From Euborellia annulipes (taxonomy: Eukaryota; Arthropoda; Insecta; Dermaptera; Anisolabididae): 64,000 nucleotides of DNA. This document shows positions 9,850 to 21,954 of this stretch, one piece after another. The notes under the pieces were generated by a model. It worked only from the letters and a program-made list of their open reading frames with translations, did not search any database and was not told where the DNA came from. Position numbers and translations under genes: made by a program. The stretch lies in the NCBI GenBank assembly GCA_023213315.1, contig JAKCPI010001880.1, positions 62,001-126,000 on the forward strand. The letters are read 5' to 3'. How positions within the stretch are numbered: the stretch's first letter is position 1; every line of letters begins with the position of its first letter.

Positions 9850-10117
9850 TCCTCGGGGCTTGACGTAGATTTTAGCGTGCTAACCTCGTATACCAAACGT
9901 CGCGGGTTCGGACCCCAGGCAGTCCGATGATTTTATTTAAGCCACTTGGATACCAGATGGCTTAAATAAGAACGCCTGGACCCCATATATGTACATTAAA
10001 TCAATAACGGTTATCGTAAATGTCTTAAATGGCCTGAGTTGCCGAAAAGACAGTGTGTATGTGTGTGTGAGTGTGAATGAAAAAAAAGTCTGAATGTTTA
10101 AAAAAAAAAAAAAAAAA
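9850..10117 (+). mobile_element. tRNA-derived SINE, full length
   Basis: tRNA-like head with a B box GGGTTCGGACCCC (9904-9916), a central body GCAGTCCGATGATTTTATTT, a short inner inverted repeat around GCCACTTGG and GGCTTAAATAAG, a 3' domain AAATGGCCTGAGTTGCCG (10027-10044), a TG-rich stretch and a poly(A) tail ending at 10117. The same order is seen at 21680 and 52414. A Pol III-transcribed SINE is inferred. No clear target duplication was found. Confidence 0.85.
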
Positions 10118-10352
10118 ACTAGTCTAAGGGGAGGCGCGAATTTTAGCCACAGCGAGCAATTTTCTAAATTATTGCTAAAGTTTTATAAATAAAATAAGCT
10201 AAAAAATAATATTGTAGTTTGTATTAATAAATTTTTAAAGCAATACAAATTTTTGTTTGTATTTTTTTTTTTTTTTTTATAAAATGGTGGGGGCGTCATA
10301 TGATTAAATATTTTTTAGGGAGGCCTGGCAATTTAAAGTTTGGAAACCACCG
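10118..10352. mobile_element. hAT-type element, left-truncated second copy
   Basis: From ACTAGTCTAAGGGGAGGCGC to TTTGGAAACCACCG this matches the interior and right end of the element at 9089-9351. The left terminal repeat is missing, and the copy begins exactly where the SINE poly(A) tail ends. Confidence 0.7.
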
Positions 10353-10384
10353 GGTTAGTCGATACTTTCATTTGTTTTTAAGTC

Positions 10385-10445
10385 CTTTTTCGACATCTAA
10401 GGTCATTTAGACCTCATCCATCCTGATTGGTAGCTAATCCATTTG
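10385..10445 (-). mobile_element. SINE 3' domain fragment, minus strand
   Basis: TTTTTCGACATCTAAGGTCATTTAGACC is, on the minus strand, the 3' domain of the SINEs (GGCC..TGCCGAAAAAG). It is one of several such isolated domains (see 37086, 46905, 60495 and 63633). Confidence 0.45.
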
Positions 10446-10499
10446 ATATAAATTATTCGGAAACAAACCCGGAACCGAGACTATTTAAAAGGAATTAAT

Positions 10500-12390
10500 T
10501 TTTATATTCTTGGACAACAGGGGTGAACAAATAAAAAAGAAAAAAAAGGGAAAGAGGTCACCTAAATATCCGAATTCTTCCAACTTTTTCCCAAGACTAA
10601 AAAGAAATTTTTAAATTCATAAAAACTTTTTTTTTTTTAATCTGGTTTCAAAAACTTTGCAACGCATTTCCTATTTATAAACAAATTCACGAAACAACAA
10701 CAAAAAAAAAAAAAATTTTTTTTTTTATTCAACCGACAAAATGCAAATTCCTCAACTCCCTTGTGACCCTTGGCCCCTTGTGTTTGTATACAAGTGGGGG
10801 GGGGGCGGGGGGGGGGGTAGAGTAGCCTTGCACCTTTAACCTGGCCTTTGAAGGTGGTTTCCTTCAAAAGCGCTCCTGCTGCCCTTTGACCCCCCTCATC
10901 TCGTTAAAGAGAGGGTTGAGAGGGGTGAGAGCAGTCAGTCAAGATGGCTGCTGCCAACACTCGCTGATTAATTAGCTAAGCTCGTGTTCCTCCAACTGTT
11001 AATATGCATAAACCTTTCAATCCTCTTTATATAGAAAGTAGATAGAGAAACGTCCATCTCTCTTCTAATCCGATTTTCTTTGATCCCTTTCATATGGAAT
11101 TTTACATAATTTTTTTTTTATTATTATTAATTACTAATATTCAAAAATTCAATAAAATCAAATTTTATACTTGTCGTAGGTATAAATAACAAAACCAAAA
11201 ATGAATATAGGCCTATTATCTTTTGTACTTTGTTCTTTTTTTATTATTTCCCTGCTATATATTTTGTACAAAATTAAAGAAATTCAAAATCTGTCTTTTT
11301 TGTAGTGTTTTACCCCAGAAGAGATACAAAATTTGAAATTGAAATTTTTTTTTGTTTCAAAATTTCAATTTGATCGATAGAATTTAAAATATGAGGTTAT
11401 TGACAGGAGGTGGCAGCCAGGGAGTAGTTTTTACATCAACGAAACTTCCAATTTGATCCGGAATGAATTATTCTCACAATAAATATAATATTATCTTCAA
11501 TTAATTTTGAACAAACCCACTCCCCTTGGCTTTTACATTATCAATATTGACATCAACATTTTCTACAAGTAGGGATGATATTGTAGTTATTAACAATAAA
11601 ACATTTGATTTTTAGAATAATAAATAAATAATTTTGAAAAAAAAAATGAATTAAATATTATAATAATACAATAAATATAATAAATAATAAATTTATATTG
11701 TGAAATAAATTTTTTTTTATTTAAGCTTAAATATCCAAATATGAACATCCTAATTTCTTCTTTAAATGTTTTTTTTTTTTTTTTTTTTTCATTAAACATC
11801 TGCTAAAGTCATGGTCGGTGTAAATGATCCCTTCTTACAGCTGGAATTTTTTTTTTCTTTCATTTAATTAAATTACTCTCTCCTTTTTTTCGCCAGATAT
11901 TTATTCAAATCACTTCCTTATATATTTTTCATTTAAGGTACTATATGAATATTTATGATTTAATTATATAACAACATCTAGATCAATAGAGAATAAATAT
12001 GATATCTAAATTATATTTCTATGAACCAATTAAAAAACAACGATTATGGATTTTTTTTTAATTAATAAACCTTAGGAGTGTTGTTTGAAAAAGCATTTGT
12101 TCATTTAAATGAATACAATAAAAATAAATAAATAAAATGAACAATTATTTTAGATTGTGTGTGTGATGATATATAATTAGTAAAATTTGTTCTTTTTTTG
12201 TGTTTGTTTAATGAATATAAAATCTACAAAAATGTCAATATATTACGCTTTTAAATAAACACCCTATCTATTTGTCTTTCTCTGAATTTAAATCTCAGAT
12301 TAAATAAATTATTTAACTTTAAGGTTCAAGGGGCGTATCTCTGACATTTTTCACTTAATATAATAATAATAAGGTTGACATTGAATGCTG
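10500..12390. other. AT-rich stretch, no gene seen
   Basis: Long A and T runs, AATAAT-type simple sequence, and one G-rich run at 10797-10818. There is a GC-richer piece at 10860-11000 (TTTGACCCCCCTCATC and GCTGCTGCCAACACTC) with no repeat match in the window. No supportable gene. Confidence 0.45.
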
Positions 12391-12394
12391 TGTG

Positions 12395-12595
12395 AAGCTT
12401 TTTATTCTCTTCCCGAATAACCCTTAATTGGGATCGATGCCAGAATGGGGGGCCCACGCGTGTCAACAGGTCAGGAGCAGTTAGTTGACCCCGGTTAATT
12501 GAACTCGGTTATTTGGCCTGATTGCAGGCCACCTTTGGCTGGCTGCTGCTTGACTTGCTGCTGCTCTTAGGCAACTGACAACAACAATAACAACA
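12395..12595. promoter_or_regulatory. GC-richer single-copy island, candidate regulatory
   Basis: A sharply bounded block of balanced composition inside AT-rich DNA. It contains homeodomain-type cores (TTAATT), GCAGGCCACCTTTGG and a CTGCTG-rich stretch, with no similarity to any repeat in the window and no long reading frame. A conserved non-coding element is an inference from composition only. Confidence 0.3.
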
Positions 12596-13094
12596 GATTT
12601 ACTCAATTACATAAATTGCTATTTAAATTTATAATATAGTACAAACAAAGATTAATAATATTATTCCAAAATAATATGTAACAAACAATAATTTATATTA
12701 AATATAATAAATGAATAAATTATTGGAAAATAAATACAAATTTTTAATTAAATAAAATTTGTATTTATTTATCAAAAAAATTTTAATACTATAATAATAA
12801 TAATACAAATAAATAAATAATAATAAAAAATAAATATAATTAATAATAATAATAATACAAATGTAATTTGTATTTATTTTTTATTATTATTTATTTATTC
12901 AAATTTATTATATTTAATATATTATATATATATTTTATTACATATTATTTTGAAATATTCATTTAACAAACATTTGTCAAATCATATCAACTCTAGAATT
13001 GTTACAGAACAAAATTTTGTTAACTTTTTCTCTCATACTTATTTATTACTTTAGAAAGTATTCTTTCTTTGTTTCATTATTTTTTATTAGACCT

Positions 13095-13345
13095 TTTTTG
13101 CCCGCCTAGAAAAAGCAGCCCGTTAAAGACAAATGCTGATTTGTTTTCAATGTTATTGTCTCGAGCCCTAGCTGTCTGTGCAATTTGAAACAAGCCCTGG
13201 CTGGCATAACATAACGCCAAATGGCTCAGATAATTGTCCGCTATTTCGCACGGGTGCTTTTGGCGCTTAATGGTGAAAATCGCCTACGTCACGGAGACAT
13301 GACACTCTGGGCTTATCTCCTACCGGTGTGAAAGAGAGCTCTTCT
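13095..13345. promoter_or_regulatory. GC-richer single-copy island, candidate regulatory
   Basis: The block from CCGCCTAGAAAAAGCAGCC to CTCCTACCGGTGTG is of mixed composition, not repeated here and not open in a long frame. It carries blocks such as GGCGCTTAATGG and CTACGTCACGG (a CRE-like TACGTCA). The regulatory role is inferred only from its contrast with the surroundings. Confidence 0.3.
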
Positions 13346-13479
13346 CTTTTATGACTACATTTCGCACAACCCCTGGATATATATAGTTGGTAGTTATACT
13401 TTCGGGGGGGGGGGGGGTAAAAGAGAGATCGAGAGACACCGGTGCGTTTCCCAAACCAAACGGCTTATCGATAGCTGCC

Positions 13480-16440
13480 CTTTGAAAATCAAAATGATCA
13501 ACATTTTGTAAAAATAAATCCTACAAATGGGTATCATTATTATCGTTTTTTATCAAAACAAATGTCATGTCAAAGTGAAATTTTTGAATATGTGAATTTT
13601 TTTATTTTAAAATAACCACAGTGAAAATTTATACAAAAACAAAATTTACAATATATAATAATTAATAAATTTGCATTTTTATAGACAATTTCTAATTTAG
13701 ATTTGTTATTTTTGTTTTCTCTTTAGTGAATGAGATAGGCGACCCGAATTTGAATTTTTAATTCATTTTTTTTTTATTTCATTCATTAATTTAATAATAA
13801 ATTTTATTTTCAAGATTCGAAAATCAATTTTCAAAAAATAAATAAAATTTATTTTTTATTATATTTATTATATTTTATTTATATTTAATCCCTTCACTTA
13901 TATCTTATTAGTAAATTTTTGATTGAATTTAATGCAAAAGAAATCCAACCAATAAGTATATATTTTAATATTTATGTAGTTTGAAAATATTTTAATTTTT
14001 ATGCATAATTGTTATTTTTTTTAAATTTGCATTTTATCTTTTAGTATTATTTTTGTTTTCTGTTTAGTGATTTTTGCTGATCCAAATTCATAATTTTTTC
14101 TCATTCATTTAATAATTATTTTTAAAAAATTCTCAAATATTCATTTTTAAACAGGAAATTTAATTTAATTTTTTATTTAAATGATTTATTTATTACTTAT
14201 TTTCTAAGCCTTCATTTCCTGAGGTAGATAAATTGACTTCACATTCCAATTTTATTTTTATAACCTAAATATTTTTAGACCCAAATTTTTTTTTTTTTTT
14301 GAGGCAATGATCGATCAAAAATTGATAAATATTATAGAAATTTTTATTTATTATTAACAATAAACCATGCTCAAATAATAATTATTGATCGTTGAACTTT
14401 TTTTTTTGGTACACTTCCTGTTTTTAAGAACAGGTGATATGGTTATAATTTTCATCCGTTTTTTTTCTCTCTCTCTCTCGTATGGCTTGACAGAATCCCG
14501 AATCCGGAATCCGTTTGCAATGGGTCTCGCCCTGCCCCCCATGCCCCACACCCCCCGTCCGTCCGTTCCGGCCGATACGCCTGGCTTAAAATAGCTCTGC
14601 GCTCTATATTGACCCGACAGGCGTCTCATATTCCCCAAACACTATATAACACGCGGGGGCAAAGGTATTTTAAGAACCCAACATATACACGGGGGCAGAA
14701 GAAACTTCTTCCAAAAATTATAGTGCAAAAATTTCTATTTACAAAACTTAAATTAAGGTGAAAAATTCACATACTAATAAGATATAAATCAAAGGAGTAA
14801 AATACAATAAAATATAATAAAAAATAAATTTTATTTTTGTGAAACTTGATATTCTAATTGAATTTGATTATGAAATTGTGGAAAACTTTAACTTTATATA
14901 AATAAACTTGAGATATTTATTAGTTAGTCAAGAACTGTACATAAAATTTATGATAGAAATAGAATTATCTCTTCTAACATTTTAGTGGTGGAAGTTGCAT
15001 CCTTTTGACAAATTAATCTCCCACCATCTCTGTTTCTTTTTATTTTTATTAAAAAAAAAAAATCATCAAAATTTATTATCGAAAACGTAACTTCTTTAAT
15101 TAAATCATAAATATATATTAAAAACATAAAAAATTTTACATACTAACTCTTTGATTAGGCCGTCTGGCTATTTGCATATAACTCATAAATAAAATAATTC
15201 AAAATGTTTTTTTGAGAGGGAAAGAGAGGAAGATTAATTTAAAAAGTTTTTCACTAAATCTATTTTACCCAAGAAGAAGAAGAAAAAGGAAGGTTGGGTT
15301 GGTTTTTGCTTGTTTTTAGTCCGTGTGGGCTGATGATGAAGATCATGATTATGTCATAAAATGATCAAAGTTGGTTTAAAATTTCATGAAAAAAAAAAAA
15401 AAAAAAATTCATTTTTCCTAAAGAAGAAGGTCATTTCAATATATTAATGATCCTACGCTTTTATTCTGATAGGCTATTTAAGAATAGAAAAACATTTTAT
15501 TACGAATAAATCACCTTTATATTCAAATTTTTATTTGAATTATACATCTTTGAAAAACATCTAATCAATCATTTGAATTATTCTTCTTTTTTTTTCAAAA
15601 AGTTGAAAATATAATATTAAATATAATAACAAATAATTTAAATTTATTTCTGATTGAAATTGTAAATATCTTATTTTTGAATTCTACACAAGATATACAT
15701 ATGCTATTTATATATACAAATTTATTTTAATTATAAACTTTATAAAATTTGTTTATGCATTAAAATGGCGATCTATTTTTAACTAAAAACGTCCTTGGTA
15801 GTTGCAATTTTGTTAATTCAGTCAGCATACAGTACATAGAAGGAATAACGTTTTACTAAACATCTACAATGACTGTACTCATATCAATAATGTGAAAATA
15901 TTTACAAGAGAAATTAATTATAATTCTATTTACTAAACTCCTATCTGATGCATGAATTTATTTTTTAGTATATAGTCAAATAGTATTGTACACTTTGCCT
16001 GAGCTTGTAACTTTTTAAAATTTTTGACACTATTTACGATTTCTTTTAACAAATTGTTTGTATGGTCTTCTTTTAAATTTTTGTTGAATGACGTATTTTC
16101 TTGCAATATTTCTACTTTTGTATATTTCTTCTAAATACCTGCGAATTTCTTAATTTCTAACGCTAGAACGGTTGATTTTCAATTGTTGTTAATAATTTAT
16201 TTTAAAGTACAGGAAAGTATATCTATATATATATAGAGAGAAAGAGAGTGAAAAAGAGAGAAAAAAAAGTTGATAAAAAGTGTTCCCAAATCGAAATAAA
16301 TAAATAGTTAAATGTTAAAATTCGATTGTAAAATTGTAAAAATGACACTTCGGTACTATTATTGAGAAAACAATACGAAATTTTGTATTGTTGTCAATTA
16401 GAAAAAAGTTGTAATAGTGAATGACGGAAAAACTGGAATA
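13480..16440. other. AT-rich stretch, no gene seen
   Basis: AATAAT-type simple sequence, a (CT)n tract at 14465-14480 and one GC-rich piece at 14500-14640. Frames on both strands through that piece contain no recognisable domain. No transposon ends were identified. Confidence 0.45.
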
Positions 16441-16454
16441 AAAAATTTTTAGGG

Positions 16455-16483
16455 TTGTAGAAACTCCTCCTGATCCGCCACTG
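16455..16483. mobile_element. hAT-type terminal fragment
   Basis: GAAACTCCTCCTGATCCGCC followed by ACTG matches the right terminus of the element at 35531-35808 (GAAACTCCTCTGTATCCGCC followed by ACTG). The left end could not be found. Confidence 0.45.
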
Positions 16484-16734
16484 ATATAGAATCGTTTGTG
16501 CTTTCAATAAATTCTTCCTCACAATTTTTACAACCATAGTGTTATTCATTGCAATAAAATAAAAATGCCTGAAGCTGAAAGAACATACGAAAATTCTCTC
16601 TAAATTATTTACAAATAAATACATATGATAGATAATGAAATTAGCTCTATACTTTATTTAGCTGGTCTTTAAAGTTCGGTTTTTTTTTTAGTAAATATTT
16701 ATCTTCTCGGATATTTATTCAGGGGCATTGTATT

Positions 16735-16860
16735 TTTACATTCAAGCCGAGGGAGAGAGAGAGAGAGTGAGGGGCATAACAAATGAATGTCGCCAGGCCC
16801 ACCTCTAAAAACGACCTGCCTGGAATAGCAAATGTCCGGGTTTGCTTGTTAATTGCTGGA
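16735..16860. promoter_or_regulatory. Single-copy island, candidate regulatory
   Basis: After a (GA)n tract there is a block of balanced composition (GTCGCCAGGCCCACC, then GACCTGCCTGGAATAG and TGTTAATTGCTGG). It is not repeated and not coding by eye. Weak evidence only. Confidence 0.22.
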
Positions 16861-17409
16861 TATTTGTTAAATCCTCTTTTTTTTCCCCTTCTCTTATACT
16901 ATTAATCCGAGAAAGATTTTCGAAACGTCGGCCTTATCTTTTATACATCTACTTGTTTAAATCACTCAAGAGAAGATATAGAAGCTATCTTCTTAGTACT
17001 ATTAAAAAAATAAATAAATTGAACGGATTTATAGACTCATTAACAAAATTTTTTCAATTTATTTCAAACAACAACAACAGCAACAACATCTGCAATCCAA
17101 TTATTCATGTAAATGAACTGACAATAAAGTAATAAAATTTTTTTTTTTTTGAATAAAGAAATTAATTCTTTTTCTAGTATATAATTTGCTTTATTAGCAT
17201 TCAATTATCCTTTCTATTTAAGTACAAATCCAATCAGGAAAGTAACTCTGGTTGTCTAAGTCTTAGGGGATACCAAAGTACTTAAAAAGATAGCAAATAC
17301 GATTTAAAAATAAATAATCTACAAAAATTTTATAAAATTATTTATTTTTCTTATTTATTATTATAAATTTATGTAAATATAATACACTACAAATGACATA
17401 ATAAAAGAG

Positions 17410-17990
17410 AAGTTCTTTTGATTGAACTGTGTTTGATTTGTTAACGGTGTTTCCTCAGGACAACAATAATAATAATACCCTCTTCAATTCAGATTGGATT
17501 GTCACAGATGAGATCTTAAGCTGAATTATGCTTGAGGAATGGGTGGTTTTTACAAAAAAAAAAAAACAAAAACGGAAACATGAAAGTGCAATAATTTCAT
17601 AGAATAATAATAATTATCAAAGAACATAAGAGGGTTTTTCTGTTGACCATGTAGATAGTCGACCGAAACGTCGGTTCTATAATAAAGAAATAAACATAGT
17701 TGCTTGACTTTTTATTTATTCTACTACAATAATTTCATTAAAAAAAAAATGATTTTTATTTTTCAATCGTAATATTTTCTAATTGAACATAACCTACAAA
17801 AATTTTATTTTTCTATTCTTTTGGTTAAACTGTGGCTTATTTTCTAAACGGTGTTTCTGTCACTCATTCTTTGGCTATCCTCAGATACAAAGCGACATCT
17901 ATCTGACTTGATGAGAAGTGATCTTAAGCTGTATTGTACCTGAAGAAAGCTCCCGAGTAATCGAAACGTTGTAATTTTTACAAACGAATC
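17410..17990 (+). repeat. Diverged direct repeat pair with GAAACG motifs
   Basis: A unit at about 17410-17580 recurs at about 17815-17990. Shared landmarks in order are ACGGTGTTTC, ATCCTCAG or TTCCTCAG, GATCTTAAGCTG and a terminal motif. In the second unit that motif is CTGAAGA (17941-17947) followed by CGAAACGTTG. Between them, at about 17652-17700, a third motif CGACCGAAACGTCGG is followed by AATAAAGAAATAAA. These belong with the hammerhead-like dyads described under 56001. Confidence 0.45.
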
Positions 17991-18590
17991 GAAAGAACAA
18001 GTCTTTATTAATAATAACAACTGAGAAGGTCTAAAACCACAAGATGGTCAAATAAAACAAAAATATGATACTTTTAACAACAATATGTGTTTTTCATTTT
18101 ATTTTCTTCTGTCATATTTTCCATTAAAATTTATTCAATCTAAGTGAACTCACCGTTTAAATTTCCCCATTGAATTTTATCTCTAAAATGTTTTATTATT
18201 TTAAAATAATACTATAATAAATAATAATTAAATAAATAAATATTTTTCGCCTGTTAAAAAGCTTTTAGTTAATTAGTGCCTTTTAGAGTTCTCTCTTTTC
18301 TAAACTATTAGAGTTCATTAAGATAGATATTCAAATTAAAATTGTACTAAACAATAACAAGAACTCCTGTCTCTTTGTATATACCGTTTTTTTCCCCCTC
18401 TCTCTCTTTCTCTGGGCACACACTTGACTATTGTTTGTTCATGAATTTTAATAACTGAATAGTTTAAAAAGGGAGGAGCTGGGAACTTAATTTTAAATCC
18501 AGTAATAATCTAGTTAACAAAGTTTTTTTCATCTTAACTAACAAACTAATATTTTTTCCTTCTGTCTCTTAGAGCTCATGATCTAGAGAG

Positions 18591-18821
18591 CAGTGCTTCT
18601 TAAACTTCTTGAAGTCGCGGCCCCCTTGGAACCCAAGTCAATATCTCACGGCCCCCTAAATTTTCTACCAGCAATATTTAATGTGAAAAAAGTTTGAAAA
18701 TGTAATAAACAATTTTATTTAGTGTGATTTTGGGTGTGAAATTTTATATTTATAATCCAAGGTTTTAAACTTATCGAGCACCCCTAGGGGGGGGGGCTGC
18801 TCACTACTTTAAGAAGCTCTG
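18591..18821. mobile_element. Non-autonomous hAT-type element
   Basis: Terminal inverted repeats CAGTGCTTCTTAAACTTC and TACTTTAAGAAGCTCTG, with the 8-bp duplication ATCTAGAG at 18581-18588 and 18822-18829; two extra bases (AG) lie before the left terminus. The length is 231 bp and it is G-rich near the right end. No coding capacity. Confidence 0.8.
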
Positions 18822-18829
18822 ATCTAGAG

Positions 18830-19742
18830 GGAAGTCGTTGACTATATACAGAAAATTAATTTCAACATCGCCACCATTGTTCTTGTTTTCATATTTTGTA
18901 AAATAATTTGTATTTTGTAAGATTTATTGTACTATTATAGTATTGAGAAGATTAAGGTGCTGATGGCCAATGATCAATAAAAAACAACATAATAATAAAT
19001 AAAATAATACCTAGTAAATATAATAATGAATCAAATAATAAATACAAAATTTGACCCTTTTTTTTATTTATATACTATTTATATTTAATGAATACAAATT
19101 TTAAATTATATTTTATACTTATAACAAGACAAAAAAAAGTTATTTTGTTAGTTAATGACCAAATTAGTCTCTCCAATTGAATGTTCTCTGTACCTCAATG
19201 GAAGAGATGAATTAATAAAGCCTCATCAAAAGAGAGAGAGAGAAAGATAGAATAAAAAAACAGGCGCTCTAAATTCCAAACGAATGACGCCATGATGGAA
19301 ATGTTTCCCGTTTCAGGCTAAAAATCTAGCACATACATGGACTATAGTTTGCTGCTGCTATATAACCATCTTGTTTCCAAATTAGGAAAGTTTTTTTTTT
19401 TAATCATGTCATGCAAAGAGTCGATTTTGACATTTGCAAAAAAAAAAAACTGATAATTTATTACTCTTTGAAAAATGGCACGTTACTTTCTTATACATAA
19501 TAATTTTTTTTTTTATTCGAGATGCTTTTGGTCAGAGAAATTGTAAAGAAACAACGAAATGTATGAGGAAAAAATTTTGTTTAGTAAGGGAAATATGAAT
19601 ACCTTTCTGCTAAGTGTATTTAAATTCATAACGTTTTGCTAAAGTAAATTTATTTTCATTAAACAATTTTTTTTTTTTTTTTGTACTAAGGGTATTATTT
19701 TCAAATATTCGGGAATAATAAATAAATATCAAGCATTTTTTT
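18830..19742. other. AT-rich stretch, no gene seen
   Basis: Simple AT sequence and T runs, with nothing identifiable on either strand. Confidence 0.4.
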
Positions 19743-20165
19743 TTATTGAAATCTGGCGACTGATATTGCAATTTTTAACAGTTTCGGTCTGCCAAAGAAC
19801 CATCATCAGAACTAAAAATGATTTGAGATATGAATGATTCACAGGAAGAGAGGATGTCAGCCAAAAGGAGAGCCTCTATAGAATAAAATTTTTATTTTAT
19901 TATTTTATTTTTAATATATTTATTATTTTTATTTTATTTTTATTTTTATTTATTTTAATTTTATTTTTAATATTTTTATTTTATTTTTAATATTTTTATT
20001 TTATTTTTATTTTTATTTGTTTTTAATATTGTTTTGATTTTATTTTTAAATTTTATTATTTATTTTATTATTTATTTTATTATTTTATTCGATAGAGGCT
20101 CTTCTTTTGGCTGACATCCTTTCTTCCTGTGAATCATTCTAATGGTTCGTTGGACAGCCACTTCT
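19743..20165. repeat. Inverted dyad with hammerhead-like motif, interrupted by AT tract
   Basis: The left arm (19743-19890) and right arm (about 20085-20165) are complementary; for example GATGTCAGCCAAAAGGAG pairs with CTTTTGGCTGACATCC, separated by about 195 bp of TTTTATTTTA-type sequence. In the left arm, on the minus strand, CTGATGA (19803-19809) is followed by a possible GGT/ACC stem and GAAACTGTT (19777-19785). The right arm has lost the CTGATGA part by a deletion. Confidence 0.6.
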
Positions 20166-20281
20166 CTTATCAACATCTTTGAACTCATCGATGATTATAG
20201 ATATTACAAACAAAGGAAACATCAGTATTTATCAACATCATCAATACATATTAATAACCAGATTATAATTTTTCTTTTTAA

Positions 20282-20465
20282 AGTTTTAACAGTTTCGGTC
20301 CATTAGTGTACCATCATCAGACCTAAAGACAAAGGTTGATGAATTCTGGTATTTTCTTTATTTGTCTAAATCATTCTATTCTTTCCTTTGTTTGTCTAAA
20401 ATCATTTTTAGGCCTGATGATGTTAGACCGAAACTGTTGAATATTCCAAAATAGCCAGATCTCAA
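20282..20465. repeat. Inverted dyad with two hammerhead-like motifs
   Basis: On the minus strand CTGATGA (20315-20321) leads through a GGT/ACC stem to GAAACTGTT (20289-20297). On the plus strand CTGATGA (20414-20420) leads to GACCGAAACTGTTG (20427-20440). The two arms face outward. The right arm tail, AATATTCCAAAATAGCCAG, matches the reverse complement of the outer left arm at 19743, so it belongs to the same element family. Confidence 0.6.
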
Positions 20466-20469
20466 TAAA

Positions 20470-21418
20470 ATTTCTGATAATAAATATTATCTGAAAATAA
20501 TACTACAAAAGGATTAACTTTAACTTTAGTTGTTTCTGAAAATAATACTACAAAAGTAAACCTTCAAGGATTAACTAAAAAAATTTTTTGTCAATTAAAA
20601 GAAAAAAAAGAGAGAAGGAAAAAAACTTTTTTCTTTAACACCAACTGGTCTCTCCTAAGTAGGACACACGCGCGTATCCTGCTACCCTCTCACATCGTGC
20701 GAGGTTTTTTTTTATTTTTATTTTATTCTTGTCTACAGCTGAAAAAGTTTGGAGACTATTGATTGAAACCAATCATTGGATTAAATCTATAAGAGAACAA
20801 CTTCAAAGGAGTTGTTGGCATAAAGAGAGACGCGAAATAAAAAAAAAAAAAGGAGCGAGATTAGGGAAAGGTGGGAATTGAGGAGGATATTAATCAATAA
20901 CGGAGTCATTTCCCTTTCAATTTACTCGGATATAATAAATGACAAGTACCTCCTAACATCATCAGCACGTCTTCTGGCTATCAAGCGACATAATTAAAGC
21001 CTTAATTGCGACAAGCATTATATACTTCAAATATAATACTCTCAACTGTATAGAAAAAGCTGCTGTAAAAGAGATTCTTTCCTCTCACACACACACTCTC
21101 TGCAAACTAACTAAAAACCACGTGTTGCATCTTCCGTCTCTTTTGTCGGCCGTTTACATTTAACTAATGCAGGCAGACAATGGCGAATGCCCTTTGAGGA
21201 GCATATGTGCCGCCCTTTGGCTTCCTATGAATTCGATTTGCATATTATACTATTTTATTTCATTCAAGTGCTTCTCTCTCTCTCTCTTTTTTTTGTTCTT
21301 TTAAAATTAAAAAAAATAAAATTAGATTAAATGAATTTGGAGGTTGTAAAAGACGTAGCTACTTAAATCTCCAAATTAAATAAAATACGTAAGCAGAACT
21401 GTTTGCAAATATACATTT
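20470..21418. other. AT-rich stretch with one GC-richer island
   Basis: Mostly AT-rich with no gene. Bases 21115-21255 (CCACGTGTTGCATCTTCC, then GCAGGCAGACAATGGCG) are of mixed composition, contain an E-box CACGTG and are not repeated in the window, so they could be regulatory. (CT)n occurs at 21270-21288. Confidence 0.35.
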
Positions 21419-21580
21419 TGTATATAGTATGGTATTTCCTTTATTTGTCTTTATTGTATATAGTATGTATGTAGTATTGTATATGGGGTTATGTAGTATT
21501 GTATATAGTATGTAGTATTGTATATAATATGTATGTAGTATGATTGTAGTATTGTATATAGTATGTATATTGTATTTACA
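21419..21580. repeat. Degenerate minisatellite
   Basis: Imperfect tandem copies of ATGTAGTATTGTATATAGT with unit length varying around 19-24 bp. No coding meaning. Confidence 0.7.
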
Positions 21581-21679
21581 AACTACTTGAAATACTCAAA
21601 ATTGTATTGGATGTTTTATGAAAATCAATACATTTCACAAGAAGAAATACAGTATTTTTAGTATTCAACTCTACAAATT

Positions 21680-21945
21680 GCCCTCGGGCTTGGTGTAGTT
21701 AGTAGCGTGCTTGCCTTGCATACCAAGGGTCGCGGGTTCGGATCCCAGGCAGTCCGATGATTTTATTTAAGCCAATTGAATACCAAATGGCTTAAATAAG
21801 AATGCCTGGACCCCCAATATATATTTCGTTATCAACGATTATCGTAAAAGTCTTATATGGCCTAAGTTGCCGAAAAGACTGTATACATGTGTGAATTTGA
21901 AGTGTTTTTTTTTTTTTTTTTTTTTTTTTAAATAAAAAAAAAAAA
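21680..21945 (+). mobile_element. tRNA-derived SINE, full length with target duplication
   Basis: A-box-like GGTGTAGTTAGTAGCGTGC (21692-21710), B box GGGTTCGGATCCC (21734-21746), body CAGTCCGATGATTTTATTT, 3' domain ATATGGCCTAAGTTGCCG and a tail of about 28 T followed by A-rich sequence. A 9-bp duplication CTACAAATT flanks it at 21671-21679 and 21946-21954, the mark of LINE-machinery retroposition. This is the best-preserved copy. Confidence 0.9.
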
Positions 21946-21954
21946 CTACAAATT

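Noticed and set aside
9904..9916. B boxes at the SINE heads as possible genuine tRNA genes
   Set aside because: The heads lack a full cloverleaf and are followed by the same SINE body and tail in several copies.
14219..14240. TGAGGTAG string like the let-7 seed
   Set aside because: Only the first eight bases match; the rest of the mature sequence and the hairpin are absent.
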